Assembly (NCBI RefSeq): GCF_018403685.1
Contig: NZ_BOVK01000064.1
Span: 1-64,000 of the forward strand
DNA length: 64,000 nucleotides
Source of the DNA: Xylanibacillus composti
GTDB lineage: Bacteria > Bacillota > Bacilli > Paenibacillales > K13
Direction: 5' to 3'
Made by a program: the position numbers and the translations under genes
Part shown: piece by piece, positions 36,380 to 44,098 of the stretch
Numbering within the stretch: position 1 is the first letter of the stretch
Layout of the letters: every line of letters begins with the position of its first letter
The notes under the pieces: model-generated
Told to the model about the DNA's origin: nothing
Databases searched by the model: none
Seen by the model: the letters and a program-made list of their open reading frames with translations, nothing else

Positions 36380-36690
36380 GCTTTGATGGAGACAAGTAAG
36401 CGAGAACCGGCCTACAGGGAGAGGGCGCCATGGATTGAGAACGCCCTTGGGACAACGGATCGCCGAACATTCACTCCGGAGCGGGGCTCTGAACATCCGG
36501 CGCTTGTCGGACGAGTAGGGGCATTCCGGCAGCGAGCCGTTATTTCGCATGGAGTGAGCTTGCGCTCTTTGCCCGGAGGATTGTCCGGGTCCGGCCGCTT
36601 TTCCGTTGCAACGGATGGCGGGAGGCGCATGCTAATAAGGGTGGTACCGCGGCTTCTTCGTCCCTTGGGGAGAGGAGGCCTTTTTTTATT
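36380..36690 (+). ncRNA. Phenylalanine T-box leader upstream of pheS
   Basis: The T-box sequence AAGGGTGGTACCGCGG lies at 36637-36652, then a terminator CGTCCCTTGGGG...GAGGCC with a T run to 36689. The specifier loop GAACA-TTC-ACTCCGGAGC places TTC (Phe) at 36470-36472. This matches the downstream phenylalanyl-tRNA synthetase. Confidence 0.93.
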
Positions 36691-36772
36691 GGCATAGCGG
36701 CATTGCCGATGGAAGGAGCCCGAGTAACGACATGCTGCACGGCAATGTTGAATTTGAACAGGAGGGAAATCG

Positions 36773-37807
36773 ATGAGAGAAAAGCTGTTGTCTCTAAAGA
36801 ACGAAGCGCTGCAGGAACTGGAGCAGGTGCAGTCGGCAGCGGAGTTGAACGAGCTTCGCGTCAAGTATTTGGGCAAGAAGGGACCACTGACTGAAATCAT
36901 GCGCGGCATGGGCGCGTTGAGCGCGGAGGAGCGTCCGGTAATTGGCCAGGTGGCCAATGAAGTGCGCGGGGCAATCGAAGCGGCGGTGCAGGAGCGCCAG
37001 AATGCGTTCGACCGGGCAGAGACAGAGCGGCGACTGAAGTCGGAGCAAGTGGATGTGACGCTGCCGGGCAGAGCCCCGCAGCAGGGCGGGATGCATCCGT
37101 TGACCCGGGTAGTGCGCGAGATTGAAGATATTTTTCTTGGCATGGGCTACAAGGTAGCGGAAGGTCCGGAGATGGAACAGGACTACTACAATTTCGAGGC
37201 GCTGAATTTGCCGAAGAATCACCCGGCCCGGGATATGCAGGATTCCTTCTACGTGACGGAGGATATTTTGATGCGGACCCACACATCGCCCGTTCAGGTA
37301 AGGACGATGGAGGCAATGAAGGGTCAGCTGCCCGTCAAGATCATTTGTCCGGGCCGCGTCTATCGTCGCGACAACGATGACGCCACGCACTCCCATGTAT
37401 TTACGCAAATAGAAGGTTTGGTGATCGACCGCCATATCCGATTCAGCGATTTGAAGGGGACCCTGCTGCAGTTCGCCCGGGAAATGTTCGGCCCTTCTAC
37501 CAAAATTCGCACGCGGCCGAGCTTCTTCCCCTTTACGGAGCCGAGTGCGGAGGTTGATGTGTCCTGCGCCAATTGCGGCGGGGAAGGCTGCCGGGTCTGC
37601 AAGCATACAGGCTGGCTTGAAATCCTGGGCAGCGGCATGGTGCATCCGCGGGTGCTGCAAATGTCCGGGTACGATCCGAACGAAGTTTCCGGCTTTGCCT
37701 TCGGCATGGGGGTAGAACGGATCGCGATGCTGAAGTACGGAATAGACGATATCCGACATTTTTATGTCAATGATCTGCGCTTCTTGCGGCAGTTTGCAAA
37801 ACACTAA
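36773..37807 (+). CDS. pheS: Phenylalanyl-tRNA synthetase alpha subunit
   Basis: 344-aa catalytic subunit of the alpha2-beta2 enzyme. It has an N-terminal coiled coil, motif 1 near [19 protein letters not shown], motif 2 with [21 protein letters not shown]-type residues ([17 protein letters not shown]), and motif 3 near [17 protein letters not shown] 36773 follows GGAGGGAAATC. It is controlled by the Phe T-box. Confidence 0.97.
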   Translation: MREKLLSLKNEALQELEQVQSAAELNELRVKYLGKKGPLTEIMRGMGALSAEERPVIGQVANEVRGAIEAAVQERQNAFDRAETERRLKSEQVDVTLPGRAPQQGGMHPLTRVVREIEDIFLGMGYKVAEGPEMEQDYYNFEALNLPKNHPARDMQDSFYVTEDILMRTHTSPVQVRTMEAMKGQLPVKIICPGRVYRRDNDDATHSHVFTQIEGLVIDRHIRFSDLKGTLLQFAREMFGPSTKIRTRPSFFPFTEPSAEVDVSCANCGGEGCRVCKHTGWLEILGSGMVHPRVLQMSGYDPNEVSGFAFGMGVERIAMLKYGIDDIRHFYVNDLRFLRQFAKH

Positions 37808-37901
37808 CACGCTGCGCGGCAGGAGAGGTCATATTGGCTCGGTCATGTATGATCGAAATAATCCGGGCTTGGACGCAAATAAAGAAAGGAGCGTATGACA
37901 A

Positions 37902-40346
37902 GTGAAGGTATCTTATCAATGGTTGTCCGAATATGTGGATATAACCGGTTATTCCGCGCAGGATTTGGCTGAATTGCTGACCCGTGGAGGCATTGAGGTA
38001 GATGTCGTGGAATCCCGAAACAAAGGCATCGAGCAAGTGGTAGTGGGCTACGTGACGGAGCGGGAGAAGCATCCGGATGCGGACAAGCTGAATGTGTGCA
38101 AGGTGGATATAGGCAGCGGGGAGCAGCTGCAAATCGTATGCGGCGCGCCGAACGTCGATGCCGGCCAGAAGGTGCCGGTTGCCGTTGTCGGCGCCCGCCT
38201 GCCGGAAGGTCTGAAGATCAAGCGCGCGAAGCTGCGCGGGGTAGAATCGCAAGGCATGATCTGTTCGGCGAAGGAGCTTGGCATGAACGACCGGCTGCTG
38301 CCGAAGGAAATTCAGGAGGGCATTCTCGTTCTGCCGGACACGGCGGTAGTCGGCAGCGATATTCTGGATGTGCTCAGCCTGAACGATGAGGTGCTCGAGC
38401 TTGATTTGACGCCGAACCGCTCGGATTGCTTGAGCATGCTTGGCGTAGCCTATGAAATCGCGACCTTGCTGGGACGCGAGGTCAGGCTGCCGAATGTGCA
38501 GCAGGGGCTGCGCGAATCGGAGACAGACGCAAGCGGCATGGTGCAGATCGAGATCAGTGCGCAGGAGCAATGCTCCCATTATGCGGCAAGGATAATCGAA
38601 GGCGTTACGATTGCGCCGTCTCCGCTGTGGATGCAAAATCGCCTGATGGCAGCAGGCATCCGGCCGATCAATAACGTGGTCGACATTACGAACTATGTCA
38701 TGCTTGAATACGGGCAGCCGCTGCACGCCTTTGATGCGGATCGCCTGGCAGGCGGGCGGATTGATGTGCGGCTCGCCGGGAATGGGGAGCGGTTCGTGAC
38801 GCTGGACGATGTCGAACGCGAGCTGAAGCCGCATATGCTGGTCATCGCCGACGGGGAAAAAGGAGTGGCGCTTGCCGGAGTAATGGGCGGCGCGAATTCG
38901 GAAGTAACCGGCGCGACAACGCGCATCATGCTGGAAGCCGCCAAGTTCGACGGCGGTGCCGTACGCAAGACTTCGCGCGAGCTTGGCTTGCGCTCGGAAT
39001 CCAGCCTCCGCTTTGAGAAGGAAGTGGATCCTGCCCGTGTCCTGGAAGCATTGGACCGCGCCGCTTCCTTGATGTGCCAACATGCGGGAGGTACCGCTGC
39101 AAAAGGGATCTCGGAGAAGCGCATCAAGGAAGTCGAGCCGCTTCACGTAGTCGTGTCCCGCGACAAGATCAACCGCTATCTGGGCACTTCCTTGTCCGCG
39201 GAGCAAATTGGAGAAATTTTGGCTAAGCTGCGTTTTCCTTATCAGGAAGCAGACGGCAGCTTCATGATTGAAGTGCCGACACGCCGCGGCGATATCGCCC
39301 TGGACGTTGATATTATCGAGGAGATTGCCCGCCTGTACGGGTACGACCAGATCCCGACCACCTGGATTGAGGGAGCAACAACGCCGGGCGCACTGACTGC
39401 CAGCCAGCGCATCCGCCGTTCTCTCAGGGAATTGCTGTCGAGCTCCGGTTTGCTGGAGGCAACGAATTATTCGTTCGTTCAGCCGGATCAAATTCGCGAG
39501 CTGCCCGGGTTGTATCCGCAGATCAAGCCGATTGCGCTGGCGATGCCGATGAGCGAGGAACGGTCGGTCATGCGTACGAGTCTGCTTCCGCAGCTGGTGG
39601 AGATGGCGGTCTACAACCGCAACCGCAACGTGGAAGACCTGGCCGTCTTTGAGTTTGGACGCATTTTCCTGACGGAGCAGGAGCAGCTCACCGAACTGCC
39701 GCGCGAGCGGGAGATGCTGGGCGTTCTGCTGACCGGTCATCGCGAGCCGCTGCATTGGAGGGGCAAGCCGGCAAAAGCGGATTTCTATGATATCAAGGGC
39801 GTTGCAGACCAGCTAATGCGCTATCTCGGCTTGGAGACGCGCATCCGCTACGAAGCGCTGCAGGCGGATGGCTTCCATCCGGGACGGACCGCCGGGATTT
39901 ACTTGTCAGACAGCGCATCCCGCACCCTGGTAGGGATCGTCGGCCAGCTTCATCCGGAGCTGCAAAAGGCGAAGGATCTGGCTGAAACCTATGTGCTTGA
40001 ACTGGAGCTTGATGCGCTGTACGAGCATGTGTCGGAGGAGATTGCCTATCAAGCGCTTCCCCGCTTTCCTGCTGTGAGCCGGGACATCGCAGTGGTCGTG
40101 AACGAATCCGTCGCTGTCGGCGATTTGCTGGAGACTGTGCGCGCTTCGTCTGGCGAGCTGCTAGAGTCCTTAAGCGTGTTCGATATTTACCAGGGGGAGC
40201 ATCTTGGCGCCGGGAAGAAAAGTGTGGCGCTGTCGCTTGTATTCCGCCATGCGGAACGCACACTGCAAGACGAGGAAATTACAGAGCAGTATGAGCGCAT
40301 CGTCCATGCGTTAGCCTCCGGACACGGGGCTGAACTGCGAAAATAG
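37902..40346 (+). CDS. pheT: Phenylalanyl-tRNA synthetase beta subunit
   Basis: 814 aa. Ordered domains: B1 and an EMAP/OB tRNA-binding fold (residues ~40-150, VGYVTEREKHPDADKLNVCK), B3/B4 (near 210-385, editing site), B5, a catalytic-like core (~480-680) and a C-terminal FDX-ACB anticodon-binding domain (FPAVSRDIAVVV near 720). GTG 37902 opens KVSYQWLSEYVDI, the usual N-terminus. About 95 bases separate it from pheS. Confidence 0.97.
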   Translation: MKVSYQWLSEYVDITGYSAQDLAELLTRGGIEVDVVESRNKGIEQVVVGYVTEREKHPDADKLNVCKVDIGSGEQLQIVCGAPNVDAGQKVPVAVVGARLPEGLKIKRAKLRGVESQGMICSAKELGMNDRLLPKEIQEGILVLPDTAVVGSDILDVLSLNDEVLELDLTPNRSDCLSMLGVAYEIATLLGREVRLPNVQQGLRESETDASGMVQIEISAQEQCSHYAARIIEGVTIAPSPLWMQNRLMAAGIRPINNVVDITNYVMLEYGQPLHAFDADRLAGGRIDVRLAGNGERFVTLDDVERELKPHMLVIADGEKGVALAGVMGGANSEVTGATTRIMLEAAKFDGGAVRKTSRELGLRSESSLRFEKEVDPARVLEALDRAASLMCQHAGGTAAKGISEKRIKEVEPLHVVVSRDKINRYLGTSLSAEQIGEILAKLRFPYQEADGSFMIEVPTRRGDIALDVDIIEEIARLYGYDQIPTTWIEGATTPGALTASQRIRRSLRELLSSSGLLEATNYSFVQPDQIRELPGLYPQIKPIALAMPMSEERSVMRTSLLPQLVEMAVYNRNRNVEDLAVFEFGRIFLTEQEQLTELPREREMLGVLLTGHREPLHWRGKPAKADFYDIKGVADQLMRYLGLETRIRYEALQADGFHPGRTAGIYLSDSASRTLVGIVGQLHPELQKAKDLAETYVLELELDALYEHVSEEIAYQALPRFPAVSRDIAVVVNESVAVGDLLETVRASSGELLESLSVFDIYQGEHLGAGKKSVALSLVFRHAERTLQDEEITEQYERIVHALASGHGAELRK

Positions 40347-40368
40347 TTTCCTGCCGTCAGGCAGGAAA
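40347..40368 (+). other. Small stable hairpin after pheT
   Basis: TTTCCTGCC pairs with GGCAGGAAA around GTCA, starting at the pheT stop codon. No T run follows, so probably an mRNA-stability or partial stop element before zapA. Confidence 0.4.
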
Positions 40369-40450
40369 TGCGCTGGAGGCCAGCGAATTGGGTAAGAGAA
40401 AGAATCGACTGGCTTCCGGCCGGTGTATGGAGTAGGGAGTGTGAACGGCT

Positions 40451-41113
40451 GTGACGGAAGAGAAGAAGAGCGTGACGGTAGATATCTACGGCACTCAATA
40501 TAAATTAAAGGGCGGCGCGGAGGCCTCAACCGCCTACATCCAGCGCGTTGCCGCTGAAGTCGATGGCCGCATGCGCCAGTTGTCCGACAATTTCCCGCGG
40601 CTTGACATGCCGAGGCTGGCTGTTCTGACTGCTGTGAATGTGATGGACGATTGCTTCAAGCTGATGCAGGAGCTGGAAAAGGCGCAGCTGAAGCAGGATA
40701 TGAGCGAGCGGCAGCGGCAGGAAGAACGGGCACAGCAGCAGCGCAACTATGAGGATGAGCAGGCAGCATGGAAAAAAGAATTGGAAGGTCTCAAAGCCCA
40801 GGTTCAGCAGCTGCAGGAGGAAAAAGAGCAAGGGGAGCAGCGCATCGCGTTGGAGCGCAAGCGCAATGAAGAGCTGCTTCGCGAGCTGGACCAGTTGAAA
40901 ACAGCGGTTCAGCAAGATAAAGCAGAATGGGAGCAGCAGATGGACGAGCAGAAGGAAGCCCACAGCGAAGAAATTCGCAAGCTGCGGGAAGAGCTGTCGC
41001 AAGGCTCCTCATTGCAGGAGGAATATGCCAAGCTGCAGGAGGAATACGCCAAGCTGCAGACGGAATATAACGAGTGGATTCAACTCGTAGAACAGGATCA
41101 TCCGGGGAAATGA
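40451..41113 (+). CDS. zapA: Cell division protein ZapA with long coiled-coil extension
   Basis: The first ~85 residues (KSVTVDIYGTQYKLKGG, AVLTAVNVMDDCF) form a normal ZapA domain, which crosslinks FtsZ filaments. The following ~135 residues form a long Gln/Glu-rich coiled coil ending in near-repeats of EEYAKLQ. Typical ZapA is about 85-100 aa, so this is more than twice that. GTG 40451 is the likely start. It overlaps cvpA by four bases. Confidence 0.88.
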   Translation: MTEEKKSVTVDIYGTQYKLKGGAEASTAYIQRVAAEVDGRMRQLSDNFPRLDMPRLAVLTAVNVMDDCFKLMQELEKAQLKQDMSERQRQEERAQQQRNYEDEQAAWKKELEGLKAQVQQLQEEKEQGEQRIALERKRNEELLRELDQLKTAVQQDKAEWEQQMDEQKEAHSEEIRKLREELSQGSSLQEEYAKLQEEYAKLQTEYNEWIQLVEQDHPGK

Positions 41114-41673
41114 ACGGCTGGTCGGACTGGAATGTCCTGGATTGGACGATCGCGGCCATCGGACTGGCCGCGCTTGTGTACGGATATAAAAATGGCCTAG
41201 TTAGACAGCTTGTTTCCTTGGCAGGCCTGGTCGCAGCTTATGCGGCCGCCTTTTTTTTCTATGAGGAGGTCGCGAAGTGGCTGCCTCCCCTGATTCCATA
41301 TCCGGATTTTGCAGATGAACGGCTGGCATTCCTGAGTCAGCTGGCCAACGTGGAATCTTATTTTTATCGGACGCTGGCTTTTGCCCTCCTGTTCTTCGGC
41401 ACGCGAATGGCACTTGGCGTCGTCGGATCTATGCTGGACATAGCGGCCGGGCTCCCTGTGATTTCCTTTTTCAACCGCTGGGGCGGCGTGTTGCTGGCAG
41501 GCTTGGAGGCTGTAGTACTGATTACCGTCGCAGTCAATGTGATGAGTATCCTGCCGTATGAAGCGCCGCAGCGATGGCTGGACGGTTCCTTGTTGGCTCC
41601 CTGGTTCCTTGACAGCGTACTGGGCTTTGCCTCTAAGCTCCATGAGCTCTGGACAGAAGCGGGCCGCGCATAA
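41110..41673 (+). CDS. cvpA: CvpA family membrane protein
   Basis: 187-aa membrane protein with four hydrophobic segments, starting NVLDWTIAAIGLAALVYGYKNGLVRQ, the CvpA opening. In Bacillus (yshB) it follows zapA. Function is not settled. ATGA overlap with zapA gives coupling. Ends before a strong bidirectional terminator. Confidence 0.88.
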   Translation: MNGWSDWNVLDWTIAAIGLAALVYGYKNGLVRQLVSLAGLVAAYAAAFFFYEEVAKWLPPLIPYPDFADERLAFLSQLANVESYFYRTLAFALLFFGTRMALGVVGSMLDIAAGLPVISFFNRWGGVLLAGLEAVVLITVAVNVMSILPYEAPQRWLDGSLLAPWFLDSVLGFASKLHELWTEAGRA

Positions 41674-41711
41674 CGGCGAATCCGACAGAGCTGCAAGCTA
41701 TGCGCAATAAT

Positions 41712-41760
41712 AAAAAAAGGGTTGCCCTTCATGATGCTGAAGGGGCAGCCCTTTTTTTTT
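41712..41760. terminator. Bidirectional terminator
   Basis: AAAAAAAGGGTTGCCCTT pairs with AAGGGGCAGCCCTTTTTTTT, ending cvpA and the convergent cupredoxin gene. Confidence 0.9.
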
Positions 41761-41777
41761 GGGTTAGCTGATGTTGA

Positions 41778-42152
41778 TTACTCGACAACAAGCTTCGCTG
41801 TCATCGTGGAGTGGCCGGTGCCGCAAATAATGTTGCACACAATATCATACGTGCCAGCTTCGTTAATGGTGTACTGCACTTCCTTGTCTGCGTCCAATTG
41901 AATGCCCAGGCCTCTGATTTCAACCCCGTGCACGCCTTCTGCGTTGGTCAGCAAGAAGTTGACCGGCTCGCCTGCCTTCACGCGGTATTCGTCTTGGTCA
42001 AAGTCCCAATTGGTTGCTTCCATGGTAATGCTTGCGGCAGAAGGTTCATTCGTCTGGACCGCTTTATCCGAAGCGCTGCTGTCGCCGCCTCCGCATGCAG
42101 TCAAGCCGATTGCCATAGCCAGCGCCATCACACTAATGATCATCTTTTTCAT
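41778..42152 (-). CDS. Cupredoxin lipoprotein with CuA-like site
   Basis: 124 aa. Signal peptide and lipobox: MKKMIISVMALAMAIGLTAC, Cys20 then GGGDSS. After a Ser/Ala-rich linker comes a cupredoxin fold. The C-terminal CNIICGTGHSTM carries the C-x3-C-x3-H-x2-M ligand set of the binuclear CuA centre of cytochrome oxidase subunit II, here without the subunit's membrane helices. Likely an extracellular electron carrier or copper chaperone. ATG 42152 follows GGAGGGG. Confidence 0.85.
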   Translation of the reverse strand: MKKMIISVMALAMAIGLTACGGGDSSASDKAVQTNEPSAASITMEATNWDFDQDEYRVKAGEPVNFLLTNAEGVHGVEIRGLGIQLDADKEVQYTINEAGTYDIVCNIICGTGHSTMTAKLVVE

Positions 42153-42482
42153 GGTAGACCCCTCCGTTACGAAAAGTATTGTGATCCTTGTCACAAACAT
42201 AATCATACAAGTTTTACGGTTCCTATCTTACACCACATGAGAAGAAATTGCAGTGACAAACCTGTGAAGAATCGTTGGCGATCTCGTGGCGGAGGCGTTG
42301 GATTCAAGTTCTAGCGGCAACTGGCGAATTGCTGGAAGAATAAAAGCGCGGACGGCAGGCATTAGGGAGAGAGTGCGGGGGTTTTTTGAAGAAATAGTCA
42401 GATGCCCATCGCCCAAACAAACTGTAGGCGCATATGCTATCGAAGAATACGGGATCACAAAAAAAGGAGTTTTGACAAGATT
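42153..42482. other. Divergent intergenic region
   Basis: About 330 bases between divergent genes. It must contain both promoters, but I see no convincing -35/-10 pair, riboswitch or repeat. Confidence 0.4.
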
Positions 42483-43403
42483 ATGAGTGAACATCAGCCG
42501 AAACCAGACGCTCTTGCCCAGTCGGCCCCATCTTCTAATGAAGCGCCGATGCCGTCAGCGGAAGCGCCGTCCGTCAATATCGCGCCGAAGCCAATGGCAG
42601 AACAACCTTCCGCCAATGTTGCGCCGAAGCCGCCTGCCAACGTCCAGCCGAGTGTGAACCAATCTCCGCTGTCGCAATCCATGCCGAAGCCGACAGCCCC
42701 GATTTTTGAAGCGCCGTCTGCAGGCGCAGTCCCCAATCTGCCTATGCTGGAAGCGCCAAATGCTGCACCAAATGCAGCGCTGGCGAAACCTATGCCCAAA
42801 CCGCCAGCTAACGCCGCGCCTAATGTGAAATTCGCGCCTATACCGAAGCAGACGGCGAGCCATAAGGCTTCCGGCAGCTATGCTATGGGGATGCCGGGAT
42901 CATTGTCTCCTGCTGCGCCGATGCCAGGGTCCCTGCCGAACTGGCAAGCGTCGATGCCCATTCAGGCAATGCCGGGGATACAGCCGTTTCAGGCTCCGGC
43001 CCAAGCTATGTACAGCATGCCAGAACCGCCCGCTTATCCGGTTCCAGCCAGCCATGCTAATCCGGTCGCGACCCTGCCGTACTTCTCAGGCTCTCCTAAT
43101 CCGGCCGCGCCTCTGGTTGGCGGGAATATGCAGCACCATGGCCATTGGAAGCATCCGGCTCACTCTGCCGGGGCTTATCCGGGTCTTCCGGCTTCTATTA
43201 CCCCTTGCTCGCATGTACCGACCATGGAGCAAGTGCTTCAGACGATTGGTCCGTCGGTACACGACGGCCTCTCTGAAGCTATGTACCGCGGTGTACCGCA
43301 AGCGATGACCCGAACTTCGGCGATTTCCTATTTGATGGGAGCCGGTTATTCCCGGGAAGCAGCCCAACAGTTTGCAAGAGCCTGGGAGCAGCAGTTCTCT
43401 TGA
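42483..43403 (+). CDS. Pro/Ala-rich protein with UBA-like C-terminus
   Basis: 306 aa. The first ~230 residues are low complexity, dominated by Pro, Ala, Met, Ser and Asn with repeated APKPMAE/APNV motifs. The last ~65 residues (MEQVLQTIGPSVHDGL to ISYLMGAGYSREAAQQFARA) fold as small helices reminiscent of a UBA domain. Family not recognised; such composition is seen among spore-coat-associated proteins. ATG 42483 has AAAGGAG 14 bases upstream. Confidence 0.65.
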   Translation: MSEHQPKPDALAQSAPSSNEAPMPSAEAPSVNIAPKPMAEQPSANVAPKPPANVQPSVNQSPLSQSMPKPTAPIFEAPSAGAVPNLPMLEAPNAAPNAALAKPMPKPPANAAPNVKFAPIPKQTASHKASGSYAMGMPGSLSPAAPMPGSLPNWQASMPIQAMPGIQPFQAPAQAMYSMPEPPAYPVPASHANPVATLPYFSGSPNPAAPLVGGNMQHHGHWKHPAHSAGAYPGLPASITPCSHVPTMEQVLQTIGPSVHDGLSEAMYRGVPQAMTRTSAISYLMGAGYSREAAQQFARAWEQQFS

Positions 43404-43441
43404 GCAGCAGCTCATCGATCGAATAAAGATGCCGCAGCAAA

Positions 43442-43490
43442 CCAAGAACGCCTGCTGGCGGGTATGGAGCCCGTCCGGCGGCGTTCTTGG
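43442..43490. terminator. Inverted-repeat terminator between convergent genes
   Basis: CCAAGAACGCC at 43442-43452 and GGCGTTCTTGG at 43480-43490 form a perfect 11-bp stem with an internal GGCGGG/CCCGTC pairing. T runs are short. Confidence 0.65.
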
Positions 43491-43502
43491 CTGTTCATCA
43501 GG

Positions 43503-43883
43503 TTAGCGAGCTTTCTCACGATCTCCGTCCTTGTTACGGGAACCGGCTTCAAACGGCGTGCTGACCGGTATGAACAAATCGATTATGCCGATGACTAACG
43601 CGGCCAAAATGGCGCCAATGACGCTGACCTCTACACCGCCGACAATAAATTGCGCCAACCATATAACGGCGGCACTAGTCAGAAATCCGACTATCCCCCG
43701 GCCGAATGGCGTAATCTTTCGGCCAAAAATTCCTTCAAGCACCCATCCTGCAGCGGCAATGACCAGCGCCAGCAGAAGCGCGCTCCAGAATCCGCCGATT
43801 TCAAATTGCGGCACGATCCAGCCTACAACCATCAGCACAAGTGCAGCAACAATAAAACGTACGACTGCTCCAAGAAATTGCAT
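43503..43883 (-). CDS. YvlD-like (phage holin 4-2 superfamily) membrane protein
   Basis: 126 aa with four hydrophobic segments (FIVAALVLMVVGWIVP, ALLLALVIAAAGWVLEGIFG, GIVGFLTSAAVIWL, GAILAALVIGIIDLFIP). This pattern matches the YvlD/holin 4-2 superfamily, chromosomal membrane proteins with no proven lytic role. ATG 43883 follows AAGGAGG. Confidence 0.8.
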   Translation of the reverse strand: MQFLGAVVRFIVAALVLMVVGWIVPQFEIGGFWSALLLALVIAAAGWVLEGIFGRKITPFGRGIVGFLTSAAVIWLAQFIVGGVEVSVIGAILAALVIGIIDLFIPVSTPFEAGSRNKDGDREKAR

Positions 43884-44098
43884 CGAATCAAGCCTCCTTG
43901 TTATTCGGTGCATTTGCTATTGTGGCCTTCGTTCAGCCGGTTTATGCTGGCACCTCTTGCCTGCGGGAAGGACAGGCTTTTGTTCGATCCGATTTACGGC
44001 AGTGCCGGGAACCATTCGGCTTCATCCGCTTTCGAACATGAGGATTAGCACCTGGAGCGGCTTTTCGTTTATAATGTGGGATGGAGGGAGTGTCACAC

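Noticed and set aside
37767-39755. 662-aa ORF antisense to pheT
   Set aside because: Same kind of shadow; pheT has full family motifs on the plus strand.
43503-43883. Phage remnant (holin)
   Set aside because: The holin 4-2 superfamily includes chromosomal YvlD proteins; no other phage gene is nearby.
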